A DNA stretch of 8,510 nucleotides from Betaproteobacteria bacterium (GTDB lineage: Bacteria; Pseudomonadota; Gammaproteobacteria; Burkholderiales; SG8-41), in assembly GCA_029883965.1 (NCBI GenBank), contig JAOUIN010000094.1, positions 1 through 8,510 of the forward strand. Reading direction: 5' to 3'. Below the pieces are notes generated by a model. It made no database searches. It was not told where the DNA came from and saw only the letters and a program-made list of their open reading frames with translations. A program made the position numbers and the translations under genes. This document shows positions 1 through 6,560 of the stretch, one piece after another. Numbering within the stretch: position 1 is the stretch's first letter; every line of letters begins with the position of its first letter.

Positions 1-852
1 GATTTCAGTTTCTACGGTCAGCTTGCGCTGGAGGATCTGGGCGGAACCGTGCAATCACCGGCCGCCGCGTACAAGCCGACGGAAGAGGACATCCGCAAAA
101 TCACCGAGAAGCCGGGCATTCAGCGCGCACTGGCGTTGTTCCGGCTTGATGTGCGCCTGGAAGGTGTCCGGGAATGGTTATGGGCAATCCGCGGTTTTGA
201 TGATCGCCGGCTTCTTGCGGCAGCCGAAGTTGCGCGTCGCAATGCGGTCTATGATCGCGCGATCAACACCGCCGACCGCACGGTGTTCGAGCATGATTTC
301 GGCTTGCGTTACCTGGCCCCGTATCGTGACCAACTGAAAGCCGCCGCGCGTCAGCTCGATCTCGACGAAGCCTGGGTCAACGGACTGATCCGCCAGGAGA
401 GCCGTTTTATCGCCCAGATCAAGTCACGCGCCGGCGCCAGCGGGCTGATGCAGTTGATGCCGGCCACCGCGCGCTGGGTTGCCGGCAAAATCGGACTCAA
501 GAACTGGCACTGGTCACAGGTCAACGAGGTGGATACCAACATCAGCCTCGGCACCTATTATCTCCGCCATGTGCTCGACACTTTGGACGGCAGTCCGGTG
601 CTGGCTTCGGCCGCCTACAACGCAGGACCGGGTCGTGCCCGCGGCTGGCGAAATGACCAGGGCATGGAAGCCGCGATCTATGCCGAGAGCATTCCATTCA
701 ATGAAACCCGCGACTATGTGAAGAAGGTGATGGCCAACGCAAGTTATTACGCCCACAACTTCAGCCAGCAGTCGCAATCGCTTAAGGCCCGGATCGGGAA
801 AATCGAACCGCGCGCCCGCAATGGCGAGAAACCCCTGGGAGATACGCCCTAG
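1..852 (+). CDS. slt: Soluble lytic murein transglycosylase, C-terminal part (partial at window start)
   Basis: Periplasmic enzyme that cleaves the MurNAc-GlcNAc bond of peptidoglycan, forming 1,6-anhydroMurNAc ends during wall turnover. The reading frame is open from base 1, so the N-terminus, with the signal peptide and most of the alpha-superhelical domain, lies outside the window; 283 residues are visible. The first residues (FYGQLA) match the linker-region signature of Slt70 proteins. The catalytic SLT (GH23, family 1) domain covers about bases 340-750. It shows IRQESRF with the catalytic Glu at 397-399, then GASGLMQLMPAT, SLGTYYL, SAAYNAGPGR and FNETRDYVKKV. The C-terminal tail after about base 765 is basic and not conserved. 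An internal GTG at 49 is unlikely to be the true start, because homology continues upstream of it. The next gene begins 52 bases downstream on the same strand. The family call is firm; the exact paralogue is less so. Confidence 0.93.
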   Translation, partial: DFSFYGQLALEDLGGTVQSPAAAYKPTEEDIRKITEKPGIQRALALFRLDVRLEGVREWLWAIRGFDDRRLLAAAEVARRNAVYDRAINTADRTVFEHDFGLRYLAPYRDQLKAAARQLDLDEAWVNGLIRQESRFIAQIKSRAGASGLMQLMPATARWVAGKIGLKNWHWSQVNEVDTNISLGTYYLRHVLDTLDGSPVLASAAYNAGPGRARGWRNDQGMEAAIYAESIPFNETRDYVKKVMANASYYAHNFSQQSQSLKARIGKIEPRARNGEKPLGDTP

Positions 853-892
853 CGCAGGTATCGATTGCCGCGGGAAACGAATCGCCGCAGGG

Positions 893-898
893 TAGAAT
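893..898 (+). promoter_or_regulatory. Possible -10 hexamer (TAGAAT) just upstream of the NDUFA9-like gene
   Basis: TAGAAT differs from the sigma-70 -10 consensus at one position and ends six bases before the ATG at 905. I see no convincing -35 hexamer at 16-18 bases spacing; TTGCCG at 865-870 is 22 bases away. If functional, transcription would start at or next to the ATG, giving a leaderless or nearly leaderless message. This is a sequence match only, so confidence is low. Confidence 0.3.
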
Positions 899-904
899 AG
901 TGCG

Positions 905-1843
905 ATGCAAATCAACAATATTTGTGTCATCGGCGGTTCGGGTTTTGTCGGACAGCATCTCTGCCACCGGCTCGCGGCGCGCGGCTTCCGCGTGCGCGTG
1001 CCCACGCGCGACCGCGAGCGGGCGAAGCGGCTGACCCTGCTGCCGACCGTGGATGTCGTGGTTGCTGACGTGCATGACCCGGTCGCACTGGCCCGCGTGA
1101 TCAGGGGCAGCGATGTGGTGATCAACCTGGTCGGCGTGCTGCATGATGCCCGCGGTTCGCGCGGATTTGACGCCGCACATGTGGAACTCGCACGCAAGGT
1201 GGCTGCGGCCTGCAAGGCCAATGGCGTGCGGCGGGTGCTGCACATGAGCGCGCTCGCCGCCGCGCCGGACGCGCCCAGCAGCTATCTGCGCAGCAAAGGT
1301 ACGGCCGAGCGACTGGTGCTGGCCTCGGGACTCGATGTGACGGTGTTCCGGCCTTCGGTGATCTTCGGTCCCGAAGACAGCTTTCTCAACCTGTTTGCGG
1401 GACTCGCGCGGATGCTGCCGGTGCTCGCCCTGGCCTGTCCGAATGCGCGGTTCCAGCCGGTGTTCGTCGAGGATGTCGCGGCCGCATTTGTGCGTGCGCT
1501 GGATGACATCGGTACTCTGGGCCGGTCGTACGATCTGTGCGGACCGAAGCGTTACACGCTGCGCGAGCTGGTGACCTATGTGGGAAGGCTGACGGGCCAT
1601 CCACGACCTGTGATCGGGTTGAACCGCACCCTGTCCTACTGCCAGGCCTGGGCCATGGAGCTGCTACCGGTCAAACTGATGACCCGCGACAACCTGCGCT
1701 CGATGGAAATCGACAGCGTATGTGACTGCGCCTTTCCGTTCGGCATCAAGCCGCAATCGCTGGAAGCCGTGGCGCCGGCATGGCTGGCAGTGCGCACACC
1801 GCGGGCGCGGTATCAGCGCTTTCGCGACACTGCGGGGCGCTGA
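905..1843 (+). CDS. Complex I NDUFA9-subunit-family NAD(P)-binding protein (atypical SDR)
   Basis: Cytoplasmic atypical short-chain dehydrogenase related to the NDUFA9/39-kDa accessory subunit of mitochondrial complex I and to NmrA/UDP-sugar epimerase-type SDRs. The reaction is unknown for the bacterial members. The 312-residue protein opens with a Rossmann fold: GGSGFVG at residues 10-16 gives the GxxGxxG dinucleotide motif. It then shows ADVHDP (54-59), a serine in HMSAL (113-117), a YxxxK pair at Tyr127/Lys131, FRPSVIFGPED (148-158) and PVFVEDVA (185-192). The C-terminal third, including MTRDNLRSMEID (259-270), is typical of the NDUFA9-like bacterial family. The ATG at 905 places the glycine motif at the usual distance from the N-terminus. 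A purine-rich AGGG (889-892) is 12 bases upstream, too far for a good Shine-Dalgarno site. It lies between slt and cca, an order I recall from Burkholderiales. NDUFA9 annotation does not prove association with complex I. Confidence 0.88.
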   Translation: MQINNICVIGGSGFVGQHLCHRLAARGFRVRVPTRDRERAKRLTLLPTVDVVVADVHDPVALARVIRGSDVVINLVGVLHDARGSRGFDAAHVELARKVAAACKANGVRRVLHMSALAAAPDAPSSYLRSKGTAERLVLASGLDVTVFRPSVIFGPEDSFLNLFAGLARMLPVLALACPNARFQPVFVEDVAAAFVRALDDIGTLGRSYDLCGPKRYTLRELVTYVGRLTGHPRPVIGLNRTLSYCQAWAMELLPVKLMTRDNLRSMEIDSVCDCAFPFGIKPQSLEAVAPAWLAVRTPRARYQRFRDTAGR

Positions 1844-1880
1844 GGCTGCCGTACCGGGCAGGCAGGCGCAGGCGAAATTC

Positions 1881-2993
1881 ATGCAGATTTACGTCGTAGG
1901 CGGTGCCGTGCGTGACGAAATGCTGGGCCTGCCGGTGCAGGACCGCGATTATGTCGTCGTCGGTGCATCGCCGGCAGAAATGATCAAGAACGGATTCCGG
2001 CCGGTAGGCCGCGATTTTCCGGTGTTTCTGCATCCGCAGACGCATGAGGAGTACGCGCTGGCGCGCACCGAACGCAAGACCGCACCCGGTTACCACGGAT
2101 TCACGTTTCACGCCGCGCCCGATGTCACGCTGGAGCAGGATCTGCAACGGCGCGATCTGACCATCAATGCGATGGCGCGCGATGACGCCGGGAGGCTGAT
2201 CGATCCGCATCACGGCGCCGAGGATCTCAGCCGCGGCGTGTTGCGCCACGTCAGCCCCGCTTTTGCCGAGGATCCGGTGCGCATCCTGCGGGTTGCGCGT
2301 TTCGCCGCGCGCTTCGGATTTACCGTGGCGCCGGAGACGCAGGCATTGATGGTGCAGATGGTGCAGGCCGGCGAGGTCGATGCGCTGGTTGCCGAACGCG
2401 TATGGCAGGAACTGGCCAAGGGGTTGATGGAACGCACGCCGTCGACGCTGTTTGCCGTGTTGCGGGATTGCGGCGCTTTGGCGCGGGTGTTGCCGCAACT
2501 CGATGCGCTGTATGAGGAAAGCAGGGCGGAAGAGGCATTGACCGCGCTGGACGCGGTCGCTGAACACCGCGACCCACTGGATGTGCGTTTTGCGGCTCTG
2601 CTGCGTGTGCTCGAACCCGAGGCGGTCGAGGCCTTGTGCGCGAAACTGAGAGCGCCCGCTGCCTGTCGCGATCTCGCACTGCTCGCGGCGCGGCATGCCA
2701 ACGCGATTGCCGATGCCGCCAGCCTGGACACGGATGAGTTGATGTCCCTGCTGGACGGCGTGGACGCATGGCGGCGGCCGGAGCGTGTGACGGCGCTGAT
2801 GCAGGCGGCGCTGGCGGGAATCGCCGGCGGTGATCATGTACAGCGGTTCCTGCGGGGAGCGCATGAAGCCGTTCTGGCCGTGAACGCCGGCGCGATTGCA
2901 CGAACATGCACCACAGCGGATGAGATCAAGGCGGCCGTTGCAGAAGCGCGGCGGGCTGCGCTCGATGATTACCTGAAGAATGTGTCGAAATAA
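1881..2993 (+). CDS. cca: CCA-adding tRNA nucleotidyltransferase with degenerate or absent HD core
   Basis: Class II tRNA nucleotidyltransferase that adds or repairs the 3'-terminal CCA of tRNAs from CTP and ATP without a nucleic acid template. The 370-residue product carries GGAVRD (7-12), the metal-binding DRD (21-23) in DRDYVVVG, VGRDFPVFLHPQTHEEYALARTE-type sequence (42-64), RRDLTINA (90-97), the EDxxR nucleotide-selection motif (130-134) and ERVWQE (172-177). The ATG at 1881 is chosen over upstream starts from 1722 because MQIYVVGGAVRD matches the usual N-terminus and the extension would overlap the previous gene. AGG at 1870-1872 is a weak ribosome site. E. coli Cca has 412 residues with an HD phosphohydrolase domain. 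Here the segment around residues 211-250 is shortened and the His, HDLGKG and HHGH residues are missing, so 2'-phosphatase and phosphodiesterase activity is predicted absent. The C-terminal DAxGR motif region is also altered. CCA addition should be retained. Confidence 0.94.
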   Translation: MQIYVVGGAVRDEMLGLPVQDRDYVVVGASPAEMIKNGFRPVGRDFPVFLHPQTHEEYALARTERKTAPGYHGFTFHAAPDVTLEQDLQRRDLTINAMARDDAGRLIDPHHGAEDLSRGVLRHVSPAFAEDPVRILRVARFAARFGFTVAPETQALMVQMVQAGEVDALVAERVWQELAKGLMERTPSTLFAVLRDCGALARVLPQLDALYEESRAEEALTALDAVAEHRDPLDVRFAALLRVLEPEAVEALCAKLRAPAACRDLALLAARHANAIADAASLDTDELMSLLDGVDAWRRPERVTALMQAALAGIAGGDHVQRFLRGAHEAVLAVNAGAIARTCTTADEIKAAVAEARRAALDDYLKNVSK

Positions 2994-3002
2994 TCAATTG
3001 CG

Positions 3003-3010
3003 AAAGGAAT
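3003..3010 (+). promoter_or_regulatory. Ribosome binding site for the GST gene
   Basis: The purine run AAAGGAAT is followed by AAGG directly before the ATG at 3015. AAAGG ends seven bases before the start, a normal Shine-Dalgarno distance. It is the clearest ribosome site in the left block and fixes the start of the glutathione transferase gene. The gap after the cca stop is only 21 bases, so this site probably serves a shared transcript. Confidence 0.55.
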
Positions 3011-3014
3011 AAGG

Positions 3015-3638
3015 ATGATTGATTTGTATACCTGGACGACACCGAACGGTCGCAAAGTTTCCATCATGCTGGAGGAATGCGGGCTGCCGTACCGGACGCA
3101 TGCGATCAACATCGGCAAAGGCGACCAGTTTGCGCCCGAGTTTGTCGCCATCAATCCCAACAGCAAGATACCGGCGATCATGGATCCCGATGGTCCCGAC
3201 GGCAAGCCGATCTCGCTGATGGAATCGGGTGCCATTCTGGTTTATCTTGCCGGCAAGACCGGAAAATTCCTGCCGCAGGCGGTGCGTGGCCGCTACGATG
3301 CATTGCAATGGCTGATGTTCCAGATGGGCGGTGTCGGGCCGATGTTCGGTCAGGTGCACCATTTTCTGCGTGCGGCAAAAGAGCCGGTGCCTTACGCGAT
3401 CGAGCGTTATGTCAACGAAACCCGGCGTCTTTACAGTGTGCTAGACCGGCAACTGGCCGGGCACGAATGGCTGGCCGGGGGCGAGTACACGATTGCCGAC
3501 ATGGCGACCTATCCGTGGGTCGCCCGCTACGAATGGCACAAGACCGATCTCAATGATTTTCCAGGCGTCAAACGCTGGTTTGACAAGCTCTCCAGGCGGC
3601 CCGCGGTTCAGCGCGGGATGGCGGTGCCGAAAGTCTGA
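3015..3638 (+). CDS. Glutathione S-transferase family protein, YfcG/YghU-like (Nu class)
   Basis: Cytoplasmic 207-residue GST. It closely resembles E. coli YfcG, a Nu-class member acting as a glutathione-dependent disulfide-bond oxidoreductase rather than a typical conjugating transferase. The N-terminal thioredoxin-like domain has LYTWTTPNG (4-12), where the Thr/Asn pair replaces the catalytic Tyr/Ser/Cys of other classes. It also has NPNSKIPAI (48-55) with cis-Pro53, and the glutathione gamma-glutamyl-binding Glu70-Ser71 in LMESGAI. The all-helical C-terminal domain contains LQWLMFQMGGVGPMFGQ (98-114), PYAIERY (126-132) and the N-capping-box region YTIADMATYPW (158-168). Length matches YfcG. 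The start is supported by a good ribosome site. The gene follows cca by 21 bases and may be read through from it. It meets the alcohol dehydrogenase gene tail to tail with 20 bases between the stops. The family is certain; YfcG-type redox activity is inferred. Confidence 0.92.
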   Translation: MIDLYTWTTPNGRKVSIMLEECGLPYRTHAINIGKGDQFAPEFVAINPNSKIPAIMDPDGPDGKPISLMESGAILVYLAGKTGKFLPQAVRGRYDALQWLMFQMGGVGPMFGQVHHFLRAAKEPVPYAIERYVNETRRLYSVLDRQLAGHEWLAGGEYTIADMATYPWVARYEWHKTDLNDFPGVKRWFDKLSRRPAVQRGMAVPKV

Positions 3639-3658
3639 CGGACCGGGGTTGCGCCGCG

Positions 3659-4672
3659 TCAGGCGGTGCGCGGCGATGCGGATGCGACCGGCGGGACCAG
3701 TACCGCGGCGCCGTTGAACTGGCCGGTGCGCAGATCGTCGAGCGCGATATTGGCCTGATCCAGCGCGTAGGGTACGGTCGACATCTGCAGCGGCACCTGC
3801 GCGGCCAGTGCCATAAACGCGTCGCCGTCGCTGCGGGTCAGGTTGGCGACCGATTTGATGCTGCGTTCTCCCCACAGGATGTCGTAAGGGAAGGCCGGGA
3901 TATCGCTCATGTGAATCCCGGCGCAGACCACGGTGCCGCCCTTGCGCACGGCGCGCAGGGCCAGCGGTACCAGCGCACCCACCGGCGCGAATATGATTGC
4001 GGCGTCGAGCGGATCCGGCGCCGCAGTGCCGGAATCGCCTGACCATGCGGCGCCCAGGCTGCGTGCGAACTGCTGGCTCGCCACGTCGCCGGGGCGGCTG
4101 TAGGCATAGATGGCGCGACCCTGGTGTCGTGCGATCTGGGCGACGATATGTGCCGCAGCGCCAAAACCATAAATGCCCAGCCGCTGGGCATCACCGGCCA
4201 TGGTCAGTGCACGGTAGCCGATGAGTCCGGCGCAGAGCAGGGGTGCGGCGCTGATGTCATCATAGGACGCCGGAATCGCAAAACAATAGCGCTGGTCGGC
4301 CACCGCGTATTCGGCATAGCCGCCGTCGATGTGATAGCCGGTGAAGCGGGCGTGGTCGCACAGATTTTCGCGGCCGCCGCGGCAATGCGTGCAGACACCG
4401 CAGACCTCTCCCAGCCAGGGCACGCCCACGCGGTCACCGACGGCGAATCGTTCAACGGATGATCCTTTGCCGATGACCCGGCCGACGATCTCGTGCCCCG
4501 GGATCAGCGGCAGTTTCGCATCCGCCAGTTCACCGTCAACGACATGCAGATCGGTACGGCAGACGCCACACGCGAGAACCCGGATCAGCAGTTGATGTGC
4601 GGCAGGCTCCGGGCGCGGCAATTCGGCAAGCTGAAGCGTCGTGCCCGGTGCGGTCAGCACCATCGCTTTCAC
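3659..4672 (-). CDS. Zinc-dependent alcohol dehydrogenase family protein (MDR superfamily)
   Basis: Cytoplasmic medium-chain dehydrogenase of 337 residues, predicted to interconvert alcohols and aldehydes using NAD(P). The catalytic zinc ligands are visible as Cys38 in ACGVCRTDLH, His60 in PGHE and Cys147 in PLLCAG. The structural zinc loop is complete, with Cys91, Cys94, Cys97 and Cys105. The cofactor fold reads LGIYGFGAAAH (165-175), where the third glycine of the classical GxGxxG is replaced. After the second strand comes YSRPGD rather than an acidic residue, which leans towards NADP(H) (inference). ICAGIHMSDIP-like sequence near 249-259 is typical of this subfamily. The start is the GTG at 4672, giving MKAMVLTAPG, the usual N-terminus. 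It overlaps the TGA of the upstream cytochrome gene as GTGA, implying translational coupling. The frame extends upstream to 4864, but that part is antisense-like shadow sequence. Substrate unknown. Confidence 0.92.
   Translation of the reverse strand: MKAMVLTAPGTTLQLAELPRPEPAAHQLLIRVLACGVCRTDLHVVDGELADAKLPLIPGHEIVGRVIGKGSSVERFAVGDRVGVPWLGEVCGVCTHCRGGRENLCDHARFTGYHIDGGYAEYAVADQRYCFAIPASYDDISAAPLLCAGLIGYRALTMAGDAQRLGIYGFGAAAHIVAQIARHQGRAIYAYSRPGDVASQQFARSLGAAWSGDSGTAAPDPLDAAIIFAPVGALVPLALRAVRKGGTVVCAGIHMSDIPAFPYDILWGERSIKSVANLTRSDGDAFMALAAQVPLQMSTVPYALDQANIALDDLRTGQFNGAAVLVPPVASASPRTA
4669..4672 (-). other. GTGA stop/start overlap coupling the cytochrome and alcohol dehydrogenase genes
   Basis: On the minus strand the four bases read GTGA. 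GTG starts the dehydrogenase and TGA ends the cytochrome. No convincing Shine-Dalgarno precedes the GTG, so reinitiation by terminating ribosomes is the likely route. The overlap supports both the unusual start codon and co-transcription. Confidence 0.75.
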
Positions 4673-5376
4673 GGCTGGCCCGGGTCCCGGCGCGCGTAGC
4701 GCTGCAGCAGGCGGACAATCTCCGTCGTATCCAGTACCGGATTGGTGCGCAGGGCATTGATCCCCACCACGGTGTTGGCCCACGCCATGTGGCCCTGCAT
4801 GCGTTTGACGACGACCGGCCATTCGCGCGCGGTGTGGCGCTGCGGATCCGGCAGCGCGTGGCATTGGGAACAGGCGATGCTGAACATCTGGCCGGCGGCA
4901 GTACTCAGCGCGGGGTGTCCGGGATCGATTTCCTTCTGTGCATGTTTCTCCAGATACGCAGCCAGCGCGGCGGCCTCGCCGGCGCTCGGTGCCTGGACGT
5001 CAGCCATCATTTCCTTCATCAGCGGGCCCATGTTGCCCCGGCCCTGCATGCGCCACACCATGCGTTCGATGATCGGTGACCAGCGCGCGGCCGTGTGCAT
5101 TTGCGGGTTGGGCAGGTAGTGGCACTGCACGCAATAGCGTGCAGCCAGCCGCGCACCTTCGCTTTTCGGTTCCGGAAGCTGTGCCGGTGCGATGGATTGC
5201 GGCAGGATGCGTTCGAGCATGCGGCCGTGCGGACTTTGCGACCAGAGATACTCGGCCTCGGCGACCGTGGGGGGCGTCGCACCGGAGGCCGGCGCGCAGG
5301 CCAGCAGCGCCGCGGCGGCAAGCGCCAGTAGGTGCAGGCGTAGGAACGAGCGATGTAACCACATGGCTGTGACCAT
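4669..5376 (-). CDS. Secreted diheme c-type cytochrome with an internally duplicated heme module
   Basis: Exported electron carrier of 235 residues with two covalently bound hemes. The N-terminus (MVTAMWLHRS, then a hydrophobic LLALAAAALLAC run) is a signal peptide. LLAC at 24-27 could be a lipobox, so the protein may be a lipoprotein; otherwise cleavage after ASGA is possible. Heme sites are CVQCH (82-86) and CSQCH (169-173). Both sit in the same longer pattern, CxQCHxLPxPQxHTAxxW followed by RM six residues later, so the protein is a tandem duplication. Met106 or Met110 and Met193 or Met197 are candidate distal heme ligands. Start at 5376 is preferred but weak: no clear Shine-Dalgarno is seen, and the ATG at 5364 (231 residues) is equally possible. 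It lies 23 bases after the midA stop and overlaps the dehydrogenase start by four bases. Redox partner unknown. The cytoplasmic dehydrogenase cannot reduce it directly. Confidence 0.86.
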   Translation of the reverse strand: MVTAMWLHRSFLRLHLLALAAAALLACAPASGATPPTVAEAEYLWSQSPHGRMLERILPQSIAPAQLPEPKSEGARLAARYCVQCHYLPNPQMHTAARWSPIIERMVWRMQGRGNMGPLMKEMMADVQAPSAGEAAALAAYLEKHAQKEIDPGHPALSTAAGQMFSIACSQCHALPDPQRHTAREWPVVVKRMQGHMAWANTVVGINALRTNPVLDTTEIVRLLQRYARRDPGQP

Positions 5377-5399
5377 GATAACGGAAGCCGGCAGCAGCG

Positions 5400-6560
5400 T
5401 TAAAGCGTGTGCGCGCGATTGCCGCGGTGGAAGCCCAGCAGCGGGTCCGCAACACCCTTGCCGAGCGCGATGACCTTGAACAACTCGCCCATCTCCGCCG
5501 GCGACAGCAGCTTCTGCGCCTGTGCGGCGAGTGGCGCGTAGCGTGCGGTGTCCGTGGCCGGCACCGCGGCGAGCAGATCGGTAATGCCGCAGTTGATCAG
5601 GAATTGCGCCTGACCGGTGTAACCGAGCAGATCCAGACCGGCGCCGGCGCGCGCGACGGCACTGAAATCCACATGGGCTGTGATGTCCTGCAGGCCGGGC
5701 CACAGAAACGGATCGTCGTGTACGTGATGGCGGTAATGGCACATCAGCGTGCCGCGGTTGCGTTGGGCATGGAAAAACTCATGCGCGGGAAAGCCGTAAT
5801 CGATGAACAGCAGCATCCCCGGATCAATGCGCCGGGCGAGATCGGCAATCAGAGCCGGCGCGGCGCGATTGATTTCGGTTTCGTAATCTTCGGGTATGTC
5901 CTGTGCGTGCACGATCTCCGCCAGTGCCGGCGGCGCCGGGCGGAGTGCGCGGACGAGTGTGCCGTCTTGCACGCTGACGCCGATTTCCTCCGTGCGTCCC
6001 TGATGCCGATATACCCGGTGCACCGGCAGCGCATCCAGCACTTCATTGCCGATGACGACGGCCTGCAGCCGTTCCGGCAGCCGTTCCAGCCACAGAACAC
6101 GATCTGCAAATTGCGGAGCGGTCGCGGCGATGTGCGCCTGCTGCCGTTCGCGCAGGTCGGCGCTGACTTCCAGGATCATGTAGTGTCGAGGTGACCGCCC
6201 CAGCGCGGCGAGTTCCTGCAGCAGCACAGCGGCCAGTGTGCCGCTGCCGGCACCGAGTTCGACGATGTCGGGACACGGAAGCGGTACCAGTTCGGCAAGC
6301 TGGCGCGCCAGCGCACGGCCGAACAACGGCGACAATTCCGGCGCGGTAATGAAATCGCCGGCAGCCCCCAGCTTGCGGCTGCCGGCGCTGTAATAACCGA
6401 GTCCCGGCGCATACAGCGCGAGTTCCATGTAACGCGCGAAACTGATCCAGCCGCCGGCGGATTCGATTTCCCGGCTGATCAGGGCCACGAGTTCCGCGCT
6501 CAAAGCAAGCGCGTCGGCGGAGGGCGGCGGTAGCGTCGCGTGCTGCTGCGTAAGGGTCAC
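5400..6560 (-). CDS. SAM-dependent methyltransferase, MidA/NDUFAF7 family
   Basis: Cytoplasmic class I methyltransferase of 386 residues (Methyltransf_28, COG1565). The mitochondrial homologue NDUFAF7/MidA methylates an arginine of complex I subunit NDUFS2; the target of bacterial members is not established. Sequence signatures: GGWISFARYMELALYAPG-type N-terminal motif around residues 36-53; GYYSAG (55-60); the SAM-binding VELGAGSG (100-107); VIGNEVLDALPVHR (169-182); FIDYGFP (252-258); and RGTLMCHYRHH followed by PGLQDITAHVDF (about 269-299). The GTG at 6560 is chosen because VTLTQQHATLPPPSADALA matches the usual N-terminal length; the frame extends to 6734 only through the opposite gene. 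No Shine-Dalgarno is visible, but TATTAT lies six bases upstream. It heads an apparent operon with the cytochrome and dehydrogenase, and is divergent from the pteridine reductase gene. I recall midA beside folM and ttcA in other Betaproteobacteria. Confidence 0.9.
   Translation of the reverse strand: MTLTQQHATLPPPSADALALSAELVALISREIESAGGWISFARYMELALYAPGLGYYSAGSRKLGAAGDFITAPELSPLFGRALARQLAELVPLPCPDIVELGAGSGTLAAVLLQELAALGRSPRHYMILEVSADLRERQQAHIAATAPQFADRVLWLERLPERLQAVVIGNEVLDALPVHRVYRHQGRTEEIGVSVQDGTLVRALRPAPPALAEIVHAQDIPEDYETEINRAAPALIADLARRIDPGMLLFIDYGFPAHEFFHAQRNRGTLMCHYRHHVHDDPFLWPGLQDITAHVDFSAVARAGAGLDLLGYTGQAQFLINCGITDLLAAVPATDTARYAPLAAQAQKLLSPAEMGELFKVIALGKGVADPLLGFHRGNRAHTL

Noticed and set aside
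514..1600. Two overlapping minus-strand open frames opposite slt and the NDUFA9-like gene
   Set aside because: They lie antisense to well-supported genes, have low-complexity Arg/Ser/Thr-rich translations, and lack ribosome sites or domains.
1722..1880. N-terminal extension of Cca
   Set aside because: It overlaps the end of the NDUFA9-like gene. Homology to Cca begins exactly at the ATG at 1881.
1746..2864. Long minus-strand open frame (372 codons) opposite cca
   Set aside because: cca is identified by its motifs along the whole length. The antisense translation is rich in Arg/His/Gln with no recognisable domain, as expected from codon bias in GC-rich DNA.
4673..4864. N-terminal extension of the alcohol dehydrogenase
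   Set aside because: It would overlap the cytochrome's second heme region in another frame and adds Ala/Gly/Arg-rich sequence foreign to the family. The GTG at 4672 gives the standard N-terminus.
4669..5376. Cytochrome as a direct electron acceptor of the neighbouring alcohol dehydrogenase, as in quinohemoprotein systems
   Set aside because: The dehydrogenase is a zinc/NAD(P) enzyme with no signal peptide and no PQQ features, so the two products are in different compartments.
5409..6194. Plus-strand open frame of 261 codons opposite midA
   Set aside because: It is antisense to a gene with clear methyltransferase motifs. The translation resembles no family I know.
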